Shown piece after piece: positions 36,484 to 44,599 of a stretch of 64,000 nucleotides of DNA; the stretch's first letter is position 1; every line of letters starts with the position of its first letter. Source of the DNA: Gammaproteobacteria bacterium (GTDB taxonomy: Bacteria; Pseudomonadota; Gammaproteobacteria; Pseudomonadales; Azotimanducaceae); the NCBI GenBank assembly GCA_026707905.1, contig JAPOVY010000038.1, positions 1 through 64,000 of the forward strand. Reading direction: 5' to 3'. The notes beneath the pieces are model-generated. The model was not told the DNA's origin and did not search any database. It worked only from the letters and a program-made list of their open reading frames with translations. The translations under genes and the position numbers were made by a program.

Positions 36484-37029
36484 CTACGTTTTCGGGTAAC
36501 CTCGATTGCGTAACTCAACCCATTCGAGTTTTAACCACGGCGTGTAGTCTGATACGTCTTTCGCTACGACTTCGTCTAGCGACTCCGTTGATTCCCAACG
36601 CCACGCTTGGATCTCAGTTTCATTGATTATTGGATCGGCGTTCACGTAGCCTACGAATACCGAGCAAAGTTCGTGTTCAGTGTATTCCGGGGACCATTCC
36701 GCGCGATATTCGAATTTGTAAATAAACTCTAGTTCGACGTCGAGACCAAGCTCTTCCTTAACTCGCCTCTTCGCTGCGACGATTGGATCTTCAGCAAAAA
36801 ACGGATGTGTACAGCAACTATTTGACCAACAACCACCCCATAGCGGCTTGTCAAGGTGCCGCTGCTGTATCAGAACTCGTCCTGTAGGATCAAACAAAAA
36901 CACGGAAATAGCACGGTGCAATATGCCGCGACCTTCATGGCAACTTCGTTTGTTACGCAGACCAATGGCTTGATCGTCTTGATCCACGAGTACGAGTAAG
37001 TCGGTGTCTCGTGACACAATCGACGTCAT
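36484..37029 (-). CDS. idi: isopentenyl-diphosphate delta-isomerase, type I
   Basis: Idi interconverts IPP and DMAPP for isoprenoid and ubiquinone side-chain synthesis. It is a 181-residue Nudix-fold enzyme. The catalytic Cys lies in WSNSCCTHP (C73 by alignment with NSVCGHP of E. coli), and the Nudix-like block AAKRRVKEELG provides metal-binding glutamates. The second catalytic Glu is in TEHELCSVF. Many gammaproteobacteria lack idi because IspH yields both isomers, so its presence is mildly notable. It stands alone on the minus strand. Confidence 0.94.
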   Translation of the reverse strand: MTSIVSRDTDLLVLVDQDDQAIGLRNKRSCHEGRGILHRAISVFLFDPTGRVLIQQRHLDKPLWGGCWSNSCCTHPFFAEDPIVAAKRRVKEELGLDVELEFIYKFEYRAEWSPEYTEHELCSVFVGYVNADPIINETEIQAWRWESTESLDEVVAKDVSDYTPWLKLEWVELRNRGYPKT

Positions 37030-37407
37030 CCTTCGCTTCCTAAACGGCGTTGGTTATGCATAGGAGAGTTCCAGCATAGACCTTTCGAATAATCATGAAG
37101 TTGCCCAAACAAAACTATGTCAACAATCGTCCGCAAAGGTACTACGACGATTTCGCAGACGAAATAGTAGTTGAACAGGAATCAGTTCATTCCATGAAAT
37201 TTCGCAACGATCTTGCTGGATTTCATGAAATTCCAGAGCGTGATTGCGGAATTTTGAAATCTCAGTACGTCTTTAAGCGTTGCGCGGTTCGGTCAGCGAG
37301 TCCGAGGCGATAGCCATCACCTGAGCGTTTTCGCTATTGAATATCTTTCCCGTGCTCGTACTAACGTCCCGACCAATAATTAGCGCGCTTACTATCGGCA
37401 GCCACTA
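37030..37407. other. 378-base intergenic region between idi and an alpha/beta hydrolase
   Basis: This gap holds divergent promoters for idi (minus) and possibly the hydrolase (plus). An open frame at 37095-37313 could encode 72 residues but lacks a ribosome-binding site and any recognisable domain, so I do not call it a gene. The central part carries the repeated TTYCATGAAATT motif, annotated separately. Nothing else was recognised. Confidence 0.5.
37191..37236. repeat. direct and inverted repeats, possible operator
   Basis: TTCCATGAAATT (37191-37202) and TTTCATGAAATT (37221-37232) match at 11 of 12 bases and are 30 bases apart, close to three helical turns. The second copy is embedded in an imperfect palindrome, CTGGATTTCATGAAA then TTCCAG (37216-37236). 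The spacing suggests side-by-side regulator binding on one face of the helix, but chance in an AT-rich gap is possible. Confidence 0.35.
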
Positions 37408-38283
37408 TTGTTAAGAGTCCCCACTGAACATCGCATCACACTAGGAAACGCGGAGCTCTGCTATTTTGAATGGAGAGGTGTCGAAGATTCGCTCGTGCTG
37501 TTGCTCCATGCAACAGGATTTCATGCAAGATGTTGGGACAATACCGTCGCGCAGCTACCCGAGTCGTGTAGAGTCATCGCCGTCGATCTGCGCGGCCACG
37601 GTAGGTCCAGCAAAATCGGACCGTTCGGCTGGTTCGATATAGGCAACGATGTCGTCGACTTTGTCGATGCGCACGATCTAAAAAACATCGTGGCTGTTGG
37701 CCATTCGATGGGTGGTCATTGCGCACTCTACGCTAGCAGTCTGCGTACAGAACGATTTAAATCGTTGGTGTTAGTAGATCCAGTCGTTTTGGCACCGGAG
37801 CAATACGCGGATCAGATCCTACCTAACTTCAGTTCTGAATCTGGCGAACATCCGATCGCACGCCGACGAGCTCTGTGGAAGTCCCCCGATGAAATGTTCG
37901 AGGCCTTCAAAGATCGTCATCCGTTTAGTTTGTGGCAAGAGAACATTCTTCGAGACTATTGCCAATACGGCTTGCTTCATACTCCAAATGGCTATGAGCT
38001 TGCGTGCCCACCTCGTATTGAGGCGCAGATCTACATGGGTACCGGACAACGCGATCTAAAAGATTTGCTTCACAACGTCACGTGCCCCACAGTTGTCATG
38101 CGCGCCAAGCAACGTATCGGTCCGCGTGAAATGATGGACTTTTCCAATTCGCCGACGTGGCCTGGTCTAGCAGACGCTCTACCCAAAGCGCGTGATATCT
38201 ACCTTCCACAACTATCACATTTCATTCCCATGCAACGACCTGATCTTGTCGCAGACCAGATTCAAGATCAGCTATCGAACTGA
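37408..38283 (+). CDS. alpha/beta hydrolase
   Basis: A 291-residue soluble alpha/beta hydrolase. The oxyanion motif LLLHATGFHAR is at about 31-41, DLRGHGRSS (60-68) is the typical strand-4 loop, and the nucleophile is Ser100 in VGHSMGGH. The catalytic His is probably in LPQLSHFIPM near the C terminus. It begins at TTG. Its 3' end overlaps the convergent MFS gene by 12 bases. Substrate unknown; epoxide hydrolase, haloperoxidase-like and C-C hydrolase roles share this pattern. Confidence 0.85.
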   Translation: MLRVPTEHRITLGNAELCYFEWRGVEDSLVLLLHATGFHARCWDNTVAQLPESCRVIAVDLRGHGRSSKIGPFGWFDIGNDVVDFVDAHDLKNIVAVGHSMGGHCALYASSLRTERFKSLVLVDPVVLAPEQYADQILPNFSSESGEHPIARRRALWKSPDEMFEAFKDRHPFSLWQENILRDYCQYGLLHTPNGYELACPPRIEAQIYMGTGQRDLKDLLHNVTCPTVVMRAKQRIGPREMMDFSNSPTWPGLADALPKARDIYLPQLSHFIPMQRPDLVADQIQDQLSN

Positions 38284-39495
38284 AGGCGATTCAAATTCCC
38301 AGTAGCCCGACCAATAACGGCCGTAAAGGTAGAGTCCTATCGAAATCACTACGCCCGGAAGGAGTGCGTTCGATGCTCCAAGCCACTCCACGATATATCC
38401 CAAGATCAACGCCGCAAGTATTGAACTAAGCGTGAACGTGAACAGATAGAAAGCGAGTACTTTCGAACGATGAGCCGGCGGCGCCATTTCCTGCAATGTG
38501 CTACGGACCAACGTCGAATTGACACCCATGTTGATCCCCCACATCCCTACAAACATCAAAAATAGCCATGGAGTAGGTTTGAGCCAAATTCCTAAGATCA
38601 CCAAGATCCGAAAAAGTTGCAGCAAGATGTAGATCTTGCCTGGGTGTTTAAGCGGCATGAGCCAATACAGGACAATCGTCGAGCCCGTACTCCCAATCGT
38701 AAAAGCGATGAACATGGCAGTCATTAGCGTTGCATCGCCGATCGGTAATGCGCCGCCAGCGTAATGCCCCATTAGTATGTAAGGCATGACAACGATGTAT
38801 GCGCCAGCATTAAAAATCGCCGATATGAAGTTCATACCGAATAGATTCCGAATGATCGGCACAGACAACACATTTCGGAATCCTTCGACCACGTCGATAC
38901 GTTCTTTTCGAATCGGTGGTAGATCCGGCAATCCGAGTACTGCAAACGCGGCTGAAGCGTAAAGTCCAACCAATATCAACAGCACCAATATGAGACCGAA
39001 CGATTCAAGCAGTGAGCCCATGCTCATCGCCCCGATGCCCACCAGCGAAGGTACGATGGTGACTAATGCAATCGAGCGCTGAATGTCAAGACGTGAAACT
39101 CGGTTGATCATGCTTTGCCTTGCAGGATCAGCCAACGATGAGAGTACCGCTGTACCTGCACCGAATGCGATGACCATCCATACGCTCAAACTGGACACGC
39201 CAAGAAGCAACAACAGTGGGACGAAAGCAGTTAACAGGGAGAGCGCAAACAACAAACGTCGAGCATCAAATCGATCGCCCGCGAAACCCCCGATGAACAG
39301 AATAATCAATGGCGCCGCATTGATTAGCGCACGACTCTCACCGAAAACGCTCGCCGACTCCTCTAATACTCCAACGAGTATCCACGTAAGCAGCAAGCCT
39401 TGTAGACTCAGCGCGGCCATGGATAAGCTGTTACTAGCTAAATACCAGAAAAACGCCGCACGAGGCGGCGTTTCAAAATCAGTCGGCTGGTGCAA
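38272..39495 (-). CDS. MFS transporter
   Basis: A 407-residue major facilitator with about 12 hydrophobic helices. GDRFDARRLLFALSLL matches the loop 2-3 motif A, and SLADPARQSMINRVSR is typical of the enterobactin/drug-efflux-like (MFS_3) subgroup. The N terminus is short before TM1 (about residue 14). The TTG start at 39495 follows a GGAG. An intrinsic-terminator-like hairpin lies inside codons 8-15, so either expression is attenuated or the start needs checking. The substrate cannot be predicted. Confidence 0.85.
   Translation of the reverse strand: MHQPTDFETPPRAAFFWYLASNSLSMAALSLQGLLLTWILVGVLEESASVFGESRALINAAPLIILFIGGFAGDRFDARRLLFALSLLTAFVPLLLLLGVSSLSVWMVIAFGAGTAVLSSLADPARQSMINRVSRLDIQRSIALVTIVPSLVGIGAMSMGSLLESFGLILVLLILVGLYASAAFAVLGLPDLPPIRKERIDVVEGFRNVLSVPIIRNLFGMNFISAIFNAGAYIVVMPYILMGHYAGGALPIGDATLMTAMFIAFTIGSTGSTIVLYWLMPLKHPGKIYILLQLFRILVILGIWLKPTPWLFLMFVGMWGINMGVNSTLVRSTLQEMAPPAHRSKVLAFYLFTFTLSSILAALILGYIVEWLGASNALLPGVVISIGLYLYGRYWSGYWEFESPSVR
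39451..39473 (-). terminator. intrinsic-terminator-like hairpin within the MFS 5' coding region
   Basis: On the minus strand, AAACGCCGC (39473-39465), a 5-base loop and GCGGCGTTT (39459-39451) form a perfect 9-bp GC-rich stem followed by further Ts (GTTTTTCTGG). It lies 63 bases beyond the stop of the luciferase-like gene on the same strand, fitting its terminator, yet also falls within the first codons of the MFS gene. The plus strand has a weaker version ending TTTC. Confidence 0.6.
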
Positions 39496-39535
39496 ATCGC
39501 TCCTACACCGTTAGGCTAATGCGGTGTTGTCGTCG

Positions 39536-40396
39536 TTATGAAACGGCGTCAAAGTAAGTTTGCGCTGACGCGAGATGCTCATCAACTGTTGTATTACCAG
39601 CATTGTGTGTAGCTACCGCAATATGCGTGCAGCCAAGCGCTTCCCACCTTTCAAAATGGTTGCGCCAACGCTCAGGATTACCGCCTTGAAACTGAACTTG
39701 CGCTTGAATACCAAACGAATCCCACGACAAACCCGCAGATTCGCGCTCCTTCTTCATGAAGTCGATCATCTCAGCAGATGCCTCGTTAGGCGTACCGATA
39801 GGAATCCAGCCATCGCCTAGCCTTGCGCAGCGCTTGAGTAATGCTGGTACGCCTCCGCCGAACCATATTGGGATCGTCTGGGAGGGTCTCGGCAAGATAC
39901 TCGCTTGCGATACGGTGTGGAACCTTCCTTCGTATGTAAACGCGTCGCTCTCCCAGAGCTTCCGCATCAAATCAACCTGTTCTGCCTGCCGCGTACCTCT
40001 CGCATCGAACGGAACGTTCAGCGCTTCGTATTCGACGGGATTCCAACCCGTACCAATACCTAAACGAAACCGATTGTTAGACAGAATGGCAAGTTGTGCC
40101 GCCTGTTTAGCAACGAGCGCAGTTTGCCGCTGCGGCAGTATCAGTACCGCTGTCGTAAACTCGATAGTTTCAGTTACAGCCGCCATGAACGCGAATGTTG
40201 TAAACGGCTCATGGAATGCGACATCCTTGTCGTAAGGTCCATGCCATCCCCCAGGACGGTTGGGATCTGCACCTAACACATGATCGTAGATCAACATGTG
40301 ATCCGCGCCCATCGCTTCCGCGCCTTGCGCATATGCTTTGATTGCGCCCGGATCCGTTCCAATTTCATGGTGAGGGAAGACGATTCCTACTCTCAC
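39536..40396 (-). CDS. luciferase-like (F420-type) oxidoreductase, TIGR03619-like
   Basis: A 286-residue TIM-barrel flavin/F420 oxidoreductase. It opens MRVGIVFPHHEIGTD, has LILPQRQTALVAKQAAQLAIL, then FRLGIGTGWNPVEYEAL (cofactor loop) and IPIWFGGG, the pattern of the TIGR03619 subgroup. The substrate is unknown. GTG is the start. Together with the TIGR03617-like gene at 6.5 kb, this window encodes two members; F420 use cannot be shown without the F420 biosynthesis genes. Confidence 0.87.
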   Translation of the reverse strand: MRVGIVFPHHEIGTDPGAIKAYAQGAEAMGADHMLIYDHVLGADPNRPGGWHGPYDKDVAFHEPFTTFAFMAAVTETIEFTTAVLILPQRQTALVAKQAAQLAILSNNRFRLGIGTGWNPVEYEALNVPFDARGTRQAEQVDLMRKLWESDAFTYEGRFHTVSQASILPRPSQTIPIWFGGGVPALLKRCARLGDGWIPIGTPNEASAEMIDFMKKERESAGLSWDSFGIQAQVQFQGGNPERWRNHFERWEALGCTHIAVATHNAGNTTVDEHLASAQTYFDAVS

Positions 40397-40483
40397 TCAG
40401 TTACTCCAAAATCAAGCAAAAATTGACGAGATTAACGACTTTGTTGCCGCCGTTTGGCGAACCAATTAGAAGGTGTACAACCC

Positions 40484-40489
40484 TATAAT
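40484..40489 (+). promoter_or_regulatory. ileS: possible ileS -10 element
   Basis: TATAAT, an exact match to the -10 consensus, lies 65 bases before the ileS start codon. No convincing -35 hexamer is found 16-18 bases upstream, so the assignment is tentative. A transcript from here would begin near 40496 and open with the hairpin at 40500-40523. Confidence 0.4.
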
Positions 40490-40499
40490 TTCGCCGCAT

Positions 40500-40523
40500 A
40501 AATCCGCCTTTTCAGGCGGATTT
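40500..40523 (+). promoter_or_regulatory. ileS: leader hairpin upstream of ileS
   Basis: AAATCCGCC and GGCGGATTT form a perfect 9-bp stem with a 6-base loop (TTTTCA), followed by TTTGCTT. It lies between a TATAAT-like element and the ileS ATG. It could be an attenuator or RNA-stability element; the T-run is weak for a terminator. It does not resemble a T-box, which would be much longer. Confidence 0.45.
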
Positions 40524-40553
40524 GCTTATGTCCAGCGCTAGTTTCCCGCTCTC

Positions 40554-43500
40554 ATGTCCGATTCTACGAACCATCCCGAACCATTCTCGTTTCCCGAGAT
40601 GGAACGCGATATTTTGACTTTTTGGACCGAGCACGAGACCTTTCAAAAGTCGCTTGATCAAACGCGAGATTCACAACCGTATACCTTTTACGACGGACCA
40701 CCGTTTGCAACTGGATTGCCACATCACGGCAATTTGCTCGCATCCATCATCAAGGATGTCGTACCGCGTTATTGGACCATGAAAGGTCGATACGTGTCGA
40801 GACGATTTGGATGGGATTGCCACGGTTTACCGATCGAGCACGAAATCGACAAGAAACTCGGTATGTCGGCCCACGAAGCACTCCAAGCACTCGGCGTCGC
40901 GGGGTACAACGATCAGTGTCGCACGATCGTCGATCGATACACGAAGGAATGGCGTTCGATCATTTCGCGACTCGGTCGCTGGGTCGATTTCGACAACCAA
41001 TATAAGACCATGGACGTCTGGTTCATGGAATCAGTGTGGTGGGTCGTTAAGCAACTGTGGGAGAAAGGACTGGTTTACCGCGGTAGCAAGGTTATGCCGG
41101 TTTCTACCGCACTCGAAACACCTCTTTCCAATTTCGAAGCGACGAGCAACTATAAGGACGTTCAAGATCCGGCGATCACCGTCCTTTTCAAGCTTAAGGA
41201 CGAAGCTGCATACATATCCGCGTGGACTACGACACCGTGGACGTTACCTTCGAATCTGGCACTCTGTGTAGGCAAAGACATCCAGTATGCCCTTGTTCGG
41301 GAGACCGAGTCCGAAAGACGCTTCTACCTTGCGGAGGAACGCCTAGACACGTACCTAGAGCACCACCGACTCGAAGTCCTTTCGCGCGTACAAGGTCGTG
41401 AGCTCGTAGGTCGAACATATGAGCCGTTATTCCCTTACTTCGCGAAATACGCGAAAGAGGGAGCGTTTGTCGTGCTCGCCGACGACTACGTCGCGACTGA
41501 TGAAGGGACAGGCATCGTCCACCAAGCACCGGCGTTTGGTGAAGACGACCAACGCATCGCGCTCGAACACGGGTTGACCACCGAAGTCTGTCCAGTCACC
41601 ATGAGCGGCGAATTTACAGAAGATGTGAGCGATTTCGCCGGACAGCACGTCAAGGAAGCTGACCGTGACATCATCCGGTGGCTGCGCGATCGTGACGTAT
41701 TACTCGAACACACCACGATCCAACACAACTATCCGTACTGTTACCGTTCGGATACGCCGCTCATCTATCGAGCTGTACCTTCGTGGTTTGTCAACGTCGG
41801 CGAGTTCAAAGATCGGCTCATCGCGGCAAACCAGCATGTTCGATGGGTTCCCGAGCACATTCAAGAGGGTCGATTCGGAAACTGGCTAGAAAATGCTCGA
41901 GATTGGGCGATCTCCCGCAATCGTGTATGGGGTACGCCGCTACCCATCTGGGAAAACGCAACAACCGGCAACTTCATTTGTATCGGCTCACGTGAAGAGC
42001 TAACAAACTACACCGGGGCAACTCCCGCAGATCTCCATCGTGAGCATGTGGACGACCTTACGTTCACGATCGACGGTGAGGACGGCGAGTATCAACGCGT
42101 CAGCGAAGTTTTAGACTGCTGGTTTGAATCCGGCTCCATGCCGTACGCACAGCAGCATTACCCATTTGAGAATGCCGATACGTTCAAGCAGGTATTCCCA
42201 GCGGACTTCATCGCCGAAGGCCTCGATCAAACCCGAGGCTGGTTCTATACGTTAATGGCGTTATCGAGCGCTATATACGACCAGCCAGCTTTTAAGAACG
42301 TGATCGTTAACGGAATGGTGCTTGCGGAAGATGGTCGCAAGATGTCCAAGAGCCTTAAAAACTATACAGACCCCGTCGAGTTAATGGAGAAGTACGGCGC
42401 CGACGCGCTGAGACTCTACCTCATCAATTCCGGGTTGATGCGTGCAGAAGAGCAGCGATTCGTCGACAAGGGGGTCGAGGCGATCGTACGTCGAGCCTTG
42501 TTACCTTGGTACAACGCCTTTTCGTTCTTCAAGCTCTACGCTGAAATTGATGGGTGGACCTACGAGCAGAGGGTCGACCGGTTTGACAACATTCTCGATC
42601 GGTGGCTCCTGTCAAAACTCCAGACGCTCAAGTCAACGATTAGTCGCGAAATGGAGGCGTACAGGCTCTACGGTGTCGTACCTCGCTTATTTGAATTCAT
42701 AGAGGACTTGAATAACGGCTACATCCGATTGAATCGTTCTCGATTTTGGGCGGAAGGGCTTGAGGTCGATAAATGCGCCGCTTATTCCGCGTTGTATCAA
42801 GCTTTGGTGGAACTCACCCAGGCGATGGCGCCATGCGCACCGTTTCTCGCCGAATACCTATTCCGGGAACTTCGAAAGTTCGGCGAAGTCACCCTCACGG
42901 AATCGGTTCATTTGTCTCGATACCCCGTCTCGGATCTCGCGCGCGTTGATTCCGAACTTGAAAGCGCCGTCGGACGCATGCAGCAAGTCATCCTATTAGG
43001 ACGTCGGCAACGCGAGGATCGAAAGATCAACCTTCGTGTACCGCTTTCGCGATTGACGATCATTCATCGTGACGACGAAATCCTGGCCAGTTTGCGCGAA
43101 CTTGAATCGTACGTCGTGACCGAACTCAATGTAAAGCAAGTCGTTTACGAGAGTAACGAAGCTGAGTTCATCAAGCAATATGCGAAACCAAATTTTCCAG
43201 TGCTTGGTAAACGCTTAGGCAACCGGATGAAAGCGTTTCAACAGAGCATCTCAGATCTGAGCGTAGCTGAGATCGAAAGCCTAAGAACAGAGGGTTCACT
43301 AAAAATAGACGGTGAGGTGTTCTCAACGGATGAGATACAGGTGTTCCGCGAGGCGATCGAGGGCACCGATGTCGTCACGGACCGACTGATTTCCATCGAG
43401 CTCAACACGAACATCAACGATGAACTTGCGCTTGAAGGATTAGCAAGAGAACTCGTTCATCGCATTCAGCTGGCGAGAAAAGCTAAGCAGCTTCAAGTGA

Positions 43501-43685
43501 CGGATCGGATCGATTTGTTTGTCGATGGCTCACAGCGGGTACTCCAGGCGCTTGACCGACATCACGACTACATCGTGAGAGAAACGCTAACGACAAAAGT
43601 GAACGCCCAATCTACAGACGCTTTTGTTGAGAACCTCGACGGTGAGGAGTTCCGTTTCGATCTCGAGCGCAGAGAAGCCGCTTAG
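40554..43685 (+). CDS. ileS: isoleucyl-tRNA synthetase, eukaryote-like type 2
   Basis: IleRS charges tRNA-Ile and edits valine. At 1,043 residues it is longer than the usual proteobacterial type (about 940) and its sequence matches the eukaryote-like type 2: PFATGLPHHGNLLASIIKD near the N terminus, CHGLPIEHEIDKKLG, KMSKSLKNYTDP (596 onward). The class I signature reads HHGN (57-60), with Asn where HIGH has its final His. The CP1 editing domain has TTTPWTLPSNLALCVG. Type 2 enzymes tend to resist mupirocin and spread horizontally. The gene stands alone and its stop overlaps the convergent enoyl-CoA hydratase stop. The adjoining genes lspA and ribF, usual for ileS, are absent. Confidence 0.95.
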   Translation: MSDSTNHPEPFSFPEMERDILTFWTEHETFQKSLDQTRDSQPYTFYDGPPFATGLPHHGNLLASIIKDVVPRYWTMKGRYVSRRFGWDCHGLPIEHEIDKKLGMSAHEALQALGVAGYNDQCRTIVDRYTKEWRSIISRLGRWVDFDNQYKTMDVWFMESVWWVVKQLWEKGLVYRGSKVMPVSTALETPLSNFEATSNYKDVQDPAITVLFKLKDEAAYISAWTTTPWTLPSNLALCVGKDIQYALVRETESERRFYLAEERLDTYLEHHRLEVLSRVQGRELVGRTYEPLFPYFAKYAKEGAFVVLADDYVATDEGTGIVHQAPAFGEDDQRIALEHGLTTEVCPVTMSGEFTEDVSDFAGQHVKEADRDIIRWLRDRDVLLEHTTIQHNYPYCYRSDTPLIYRAVPSWFVNVGEFKDRLIAANQHVRWVPEHIQEGRFGNWLENARDWAISRNRVWGTPLPIWENATTGNFICIGSREELTNYTGATPADLHREHVDDLTFTIDGEDGEYQRVSEVLDCWFESGSMPYAQQHYPFENADTFKQVFPADFIAEGLDQTRGWFYTLMALSSAIYDQPAFKNVIVNGMVLAEDGRKMSKSLKNYTDPVELMEKYGADALRLYLINSGLMRAEEQRFVDKGVEAIVRRALLPWYNAFSFFKLYAEIDGWTYEQRVDRFDNILDRWLLSKLQTLKSTISREMEAYRLYGVVPRLFEFIEDLNNGYIRLNRSRFWAEGLEVDKCAAYSALYQALVELTQAMAPCAPFLAEYLFRELRKFGEVTLTESVHLSRYPVSDLARVDSELESAVGRMQQVILLGRRQREDRKINLRVPLSRLTIIHRDDEILASLRELESYVVTELNVKQVVYESNEAEFIKQYAKPNFPVLGKRLGNRMKAFQQSISDLSVAEIESLRTEGSLKIDGEVFSTDEIQVFREAIEGTDVVTDRLISIELNTNINDELALEGLARELVHRIQLARKAKQLQVTDRIDLFVDGSQRVLQALDRHHDYIVRETLTTKVNAQSTDAFVENLDGEEFRFDLERREAA

Positions 43686-44479
43686 TTCCCCGTAAACGTC
43701 GGTTTTGTCTTTGCTAGATACGACCGAATCGCCTCCTGACGATCCTCAGTCGAGGCGGAGAATAGGTTCTGATCTACATCCATATGCATGACAGCGGAGT
43801 CTAAAGCTGATGCGATGGCATTCACGCTTTGCTTGATCATCTGCTGAGGTATCGGCGATAGGTCTGCATATCGTTCCGCCCAGTTCATCGCTGTCACAAT
43901 TAGGTCGTCATGGGGTACGAGCGCGTCCAAAATCCCCCACGATAGGAGCTCTTCAGCGTATATTCGTTCGCCACCCGCGACGAGTCGTTTCGCCTTCGCG
44001 GGTCCCGCGAGATGCGTGATAAGAGGGAGACTTTTCCACATCAAATTGACGCCAATTTCTATCTCCGGATACTGCATAAAGCAGTCATCGGCGCCGATTC
44101 GAAAGTCCATGGCAGTTGTTAAACAAGCGCCTCCTCCCAGAGCACCACCATTCCACGCGGCGATGGTGATTTGATCCATGGCGTAGATCGCATTAATCGC
44201 ACGTTCACCTATTCGCGCGCGACGACGTCGTAGCGCAAGGTTTGCATTCGCGTCAATCGGTTGGACTTCTGGTGAAAGGTCCGCACCACTTGAAAAGTGC
44301 TTTCCCGTGCCTGTGAAGACGACAACGCGTGTTTCGGGGTCGTCACGAAAGGAGTGAGCAACCGTCTCAATTTCTTCAAGGGTCGCCGAGTCCAGAGCGT
44401 TCATCTTGCGGGGTCTATTGAAGGTCACCGTCGCGATGAAGCCTTTTCGCTCACAAATCAAGTTCTTGTAATCCGACAT
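43682..44479 (-). CDS. enoyl-CoA hydratase/isomerase family protein
   Basis: A 265-residue crotonase-fold protein. RPRKMNALDSATLEEIE and FTGTGKHFSSGADLSPE carry the oxyanion-hole region, and AAWNGGALGGGACLTTAMDFRIG is the second signature. DCFMQYPEIEIGV follows. The position usually held by the first catalytic Glu is not clearly conserved, so hydratase, isomerase or hydrolase activity is open. It converges with ileS; the four-base TTAG holds both stops. Confidence 0.9.
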   Translation of the reverse strand: MSDYKNLICERKGFIATVTFNRPRKMNALDSATLEEIETVAHSFRDDPETRVVVFTGTGKHFSSGADLSPEVQPIDANANLALRRRRARIGERAINAIYAMDQITIAAWNGGALGGGACLTTAMDFRIGADDCFMQYPEIEIGVNLMWKSLPLITHLAGPAKAKRLVAGGERIYAEELLSWGILDALVPHDDLIVTAMNWAERYADLSPIPQQMIKQSVNAIASALDSAVMHMDVDQNLFSASTEDRQEAIRSYLAKTKPTFTGN

Positions 44480-44599
44480 TTCATTTCATTCAGTAGACGT
44501 GGTAGGAAGCGCATTGCCGCATCTGCGAAGGATATAGCCAGTCCTGTCTCCAAGACACTGAACTGATAATTGCGCCCAGTTTTTTAGCGTCAAGTACCT

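Noticed and set aside
37095..37313. Open frame of 72 residues between idi and the alpha/beta hydrolase
   Set aside because: No ribosome-binding site, no recognisable domain, and the frame overlaps the repeated operator-like motif; more likely non-coding.
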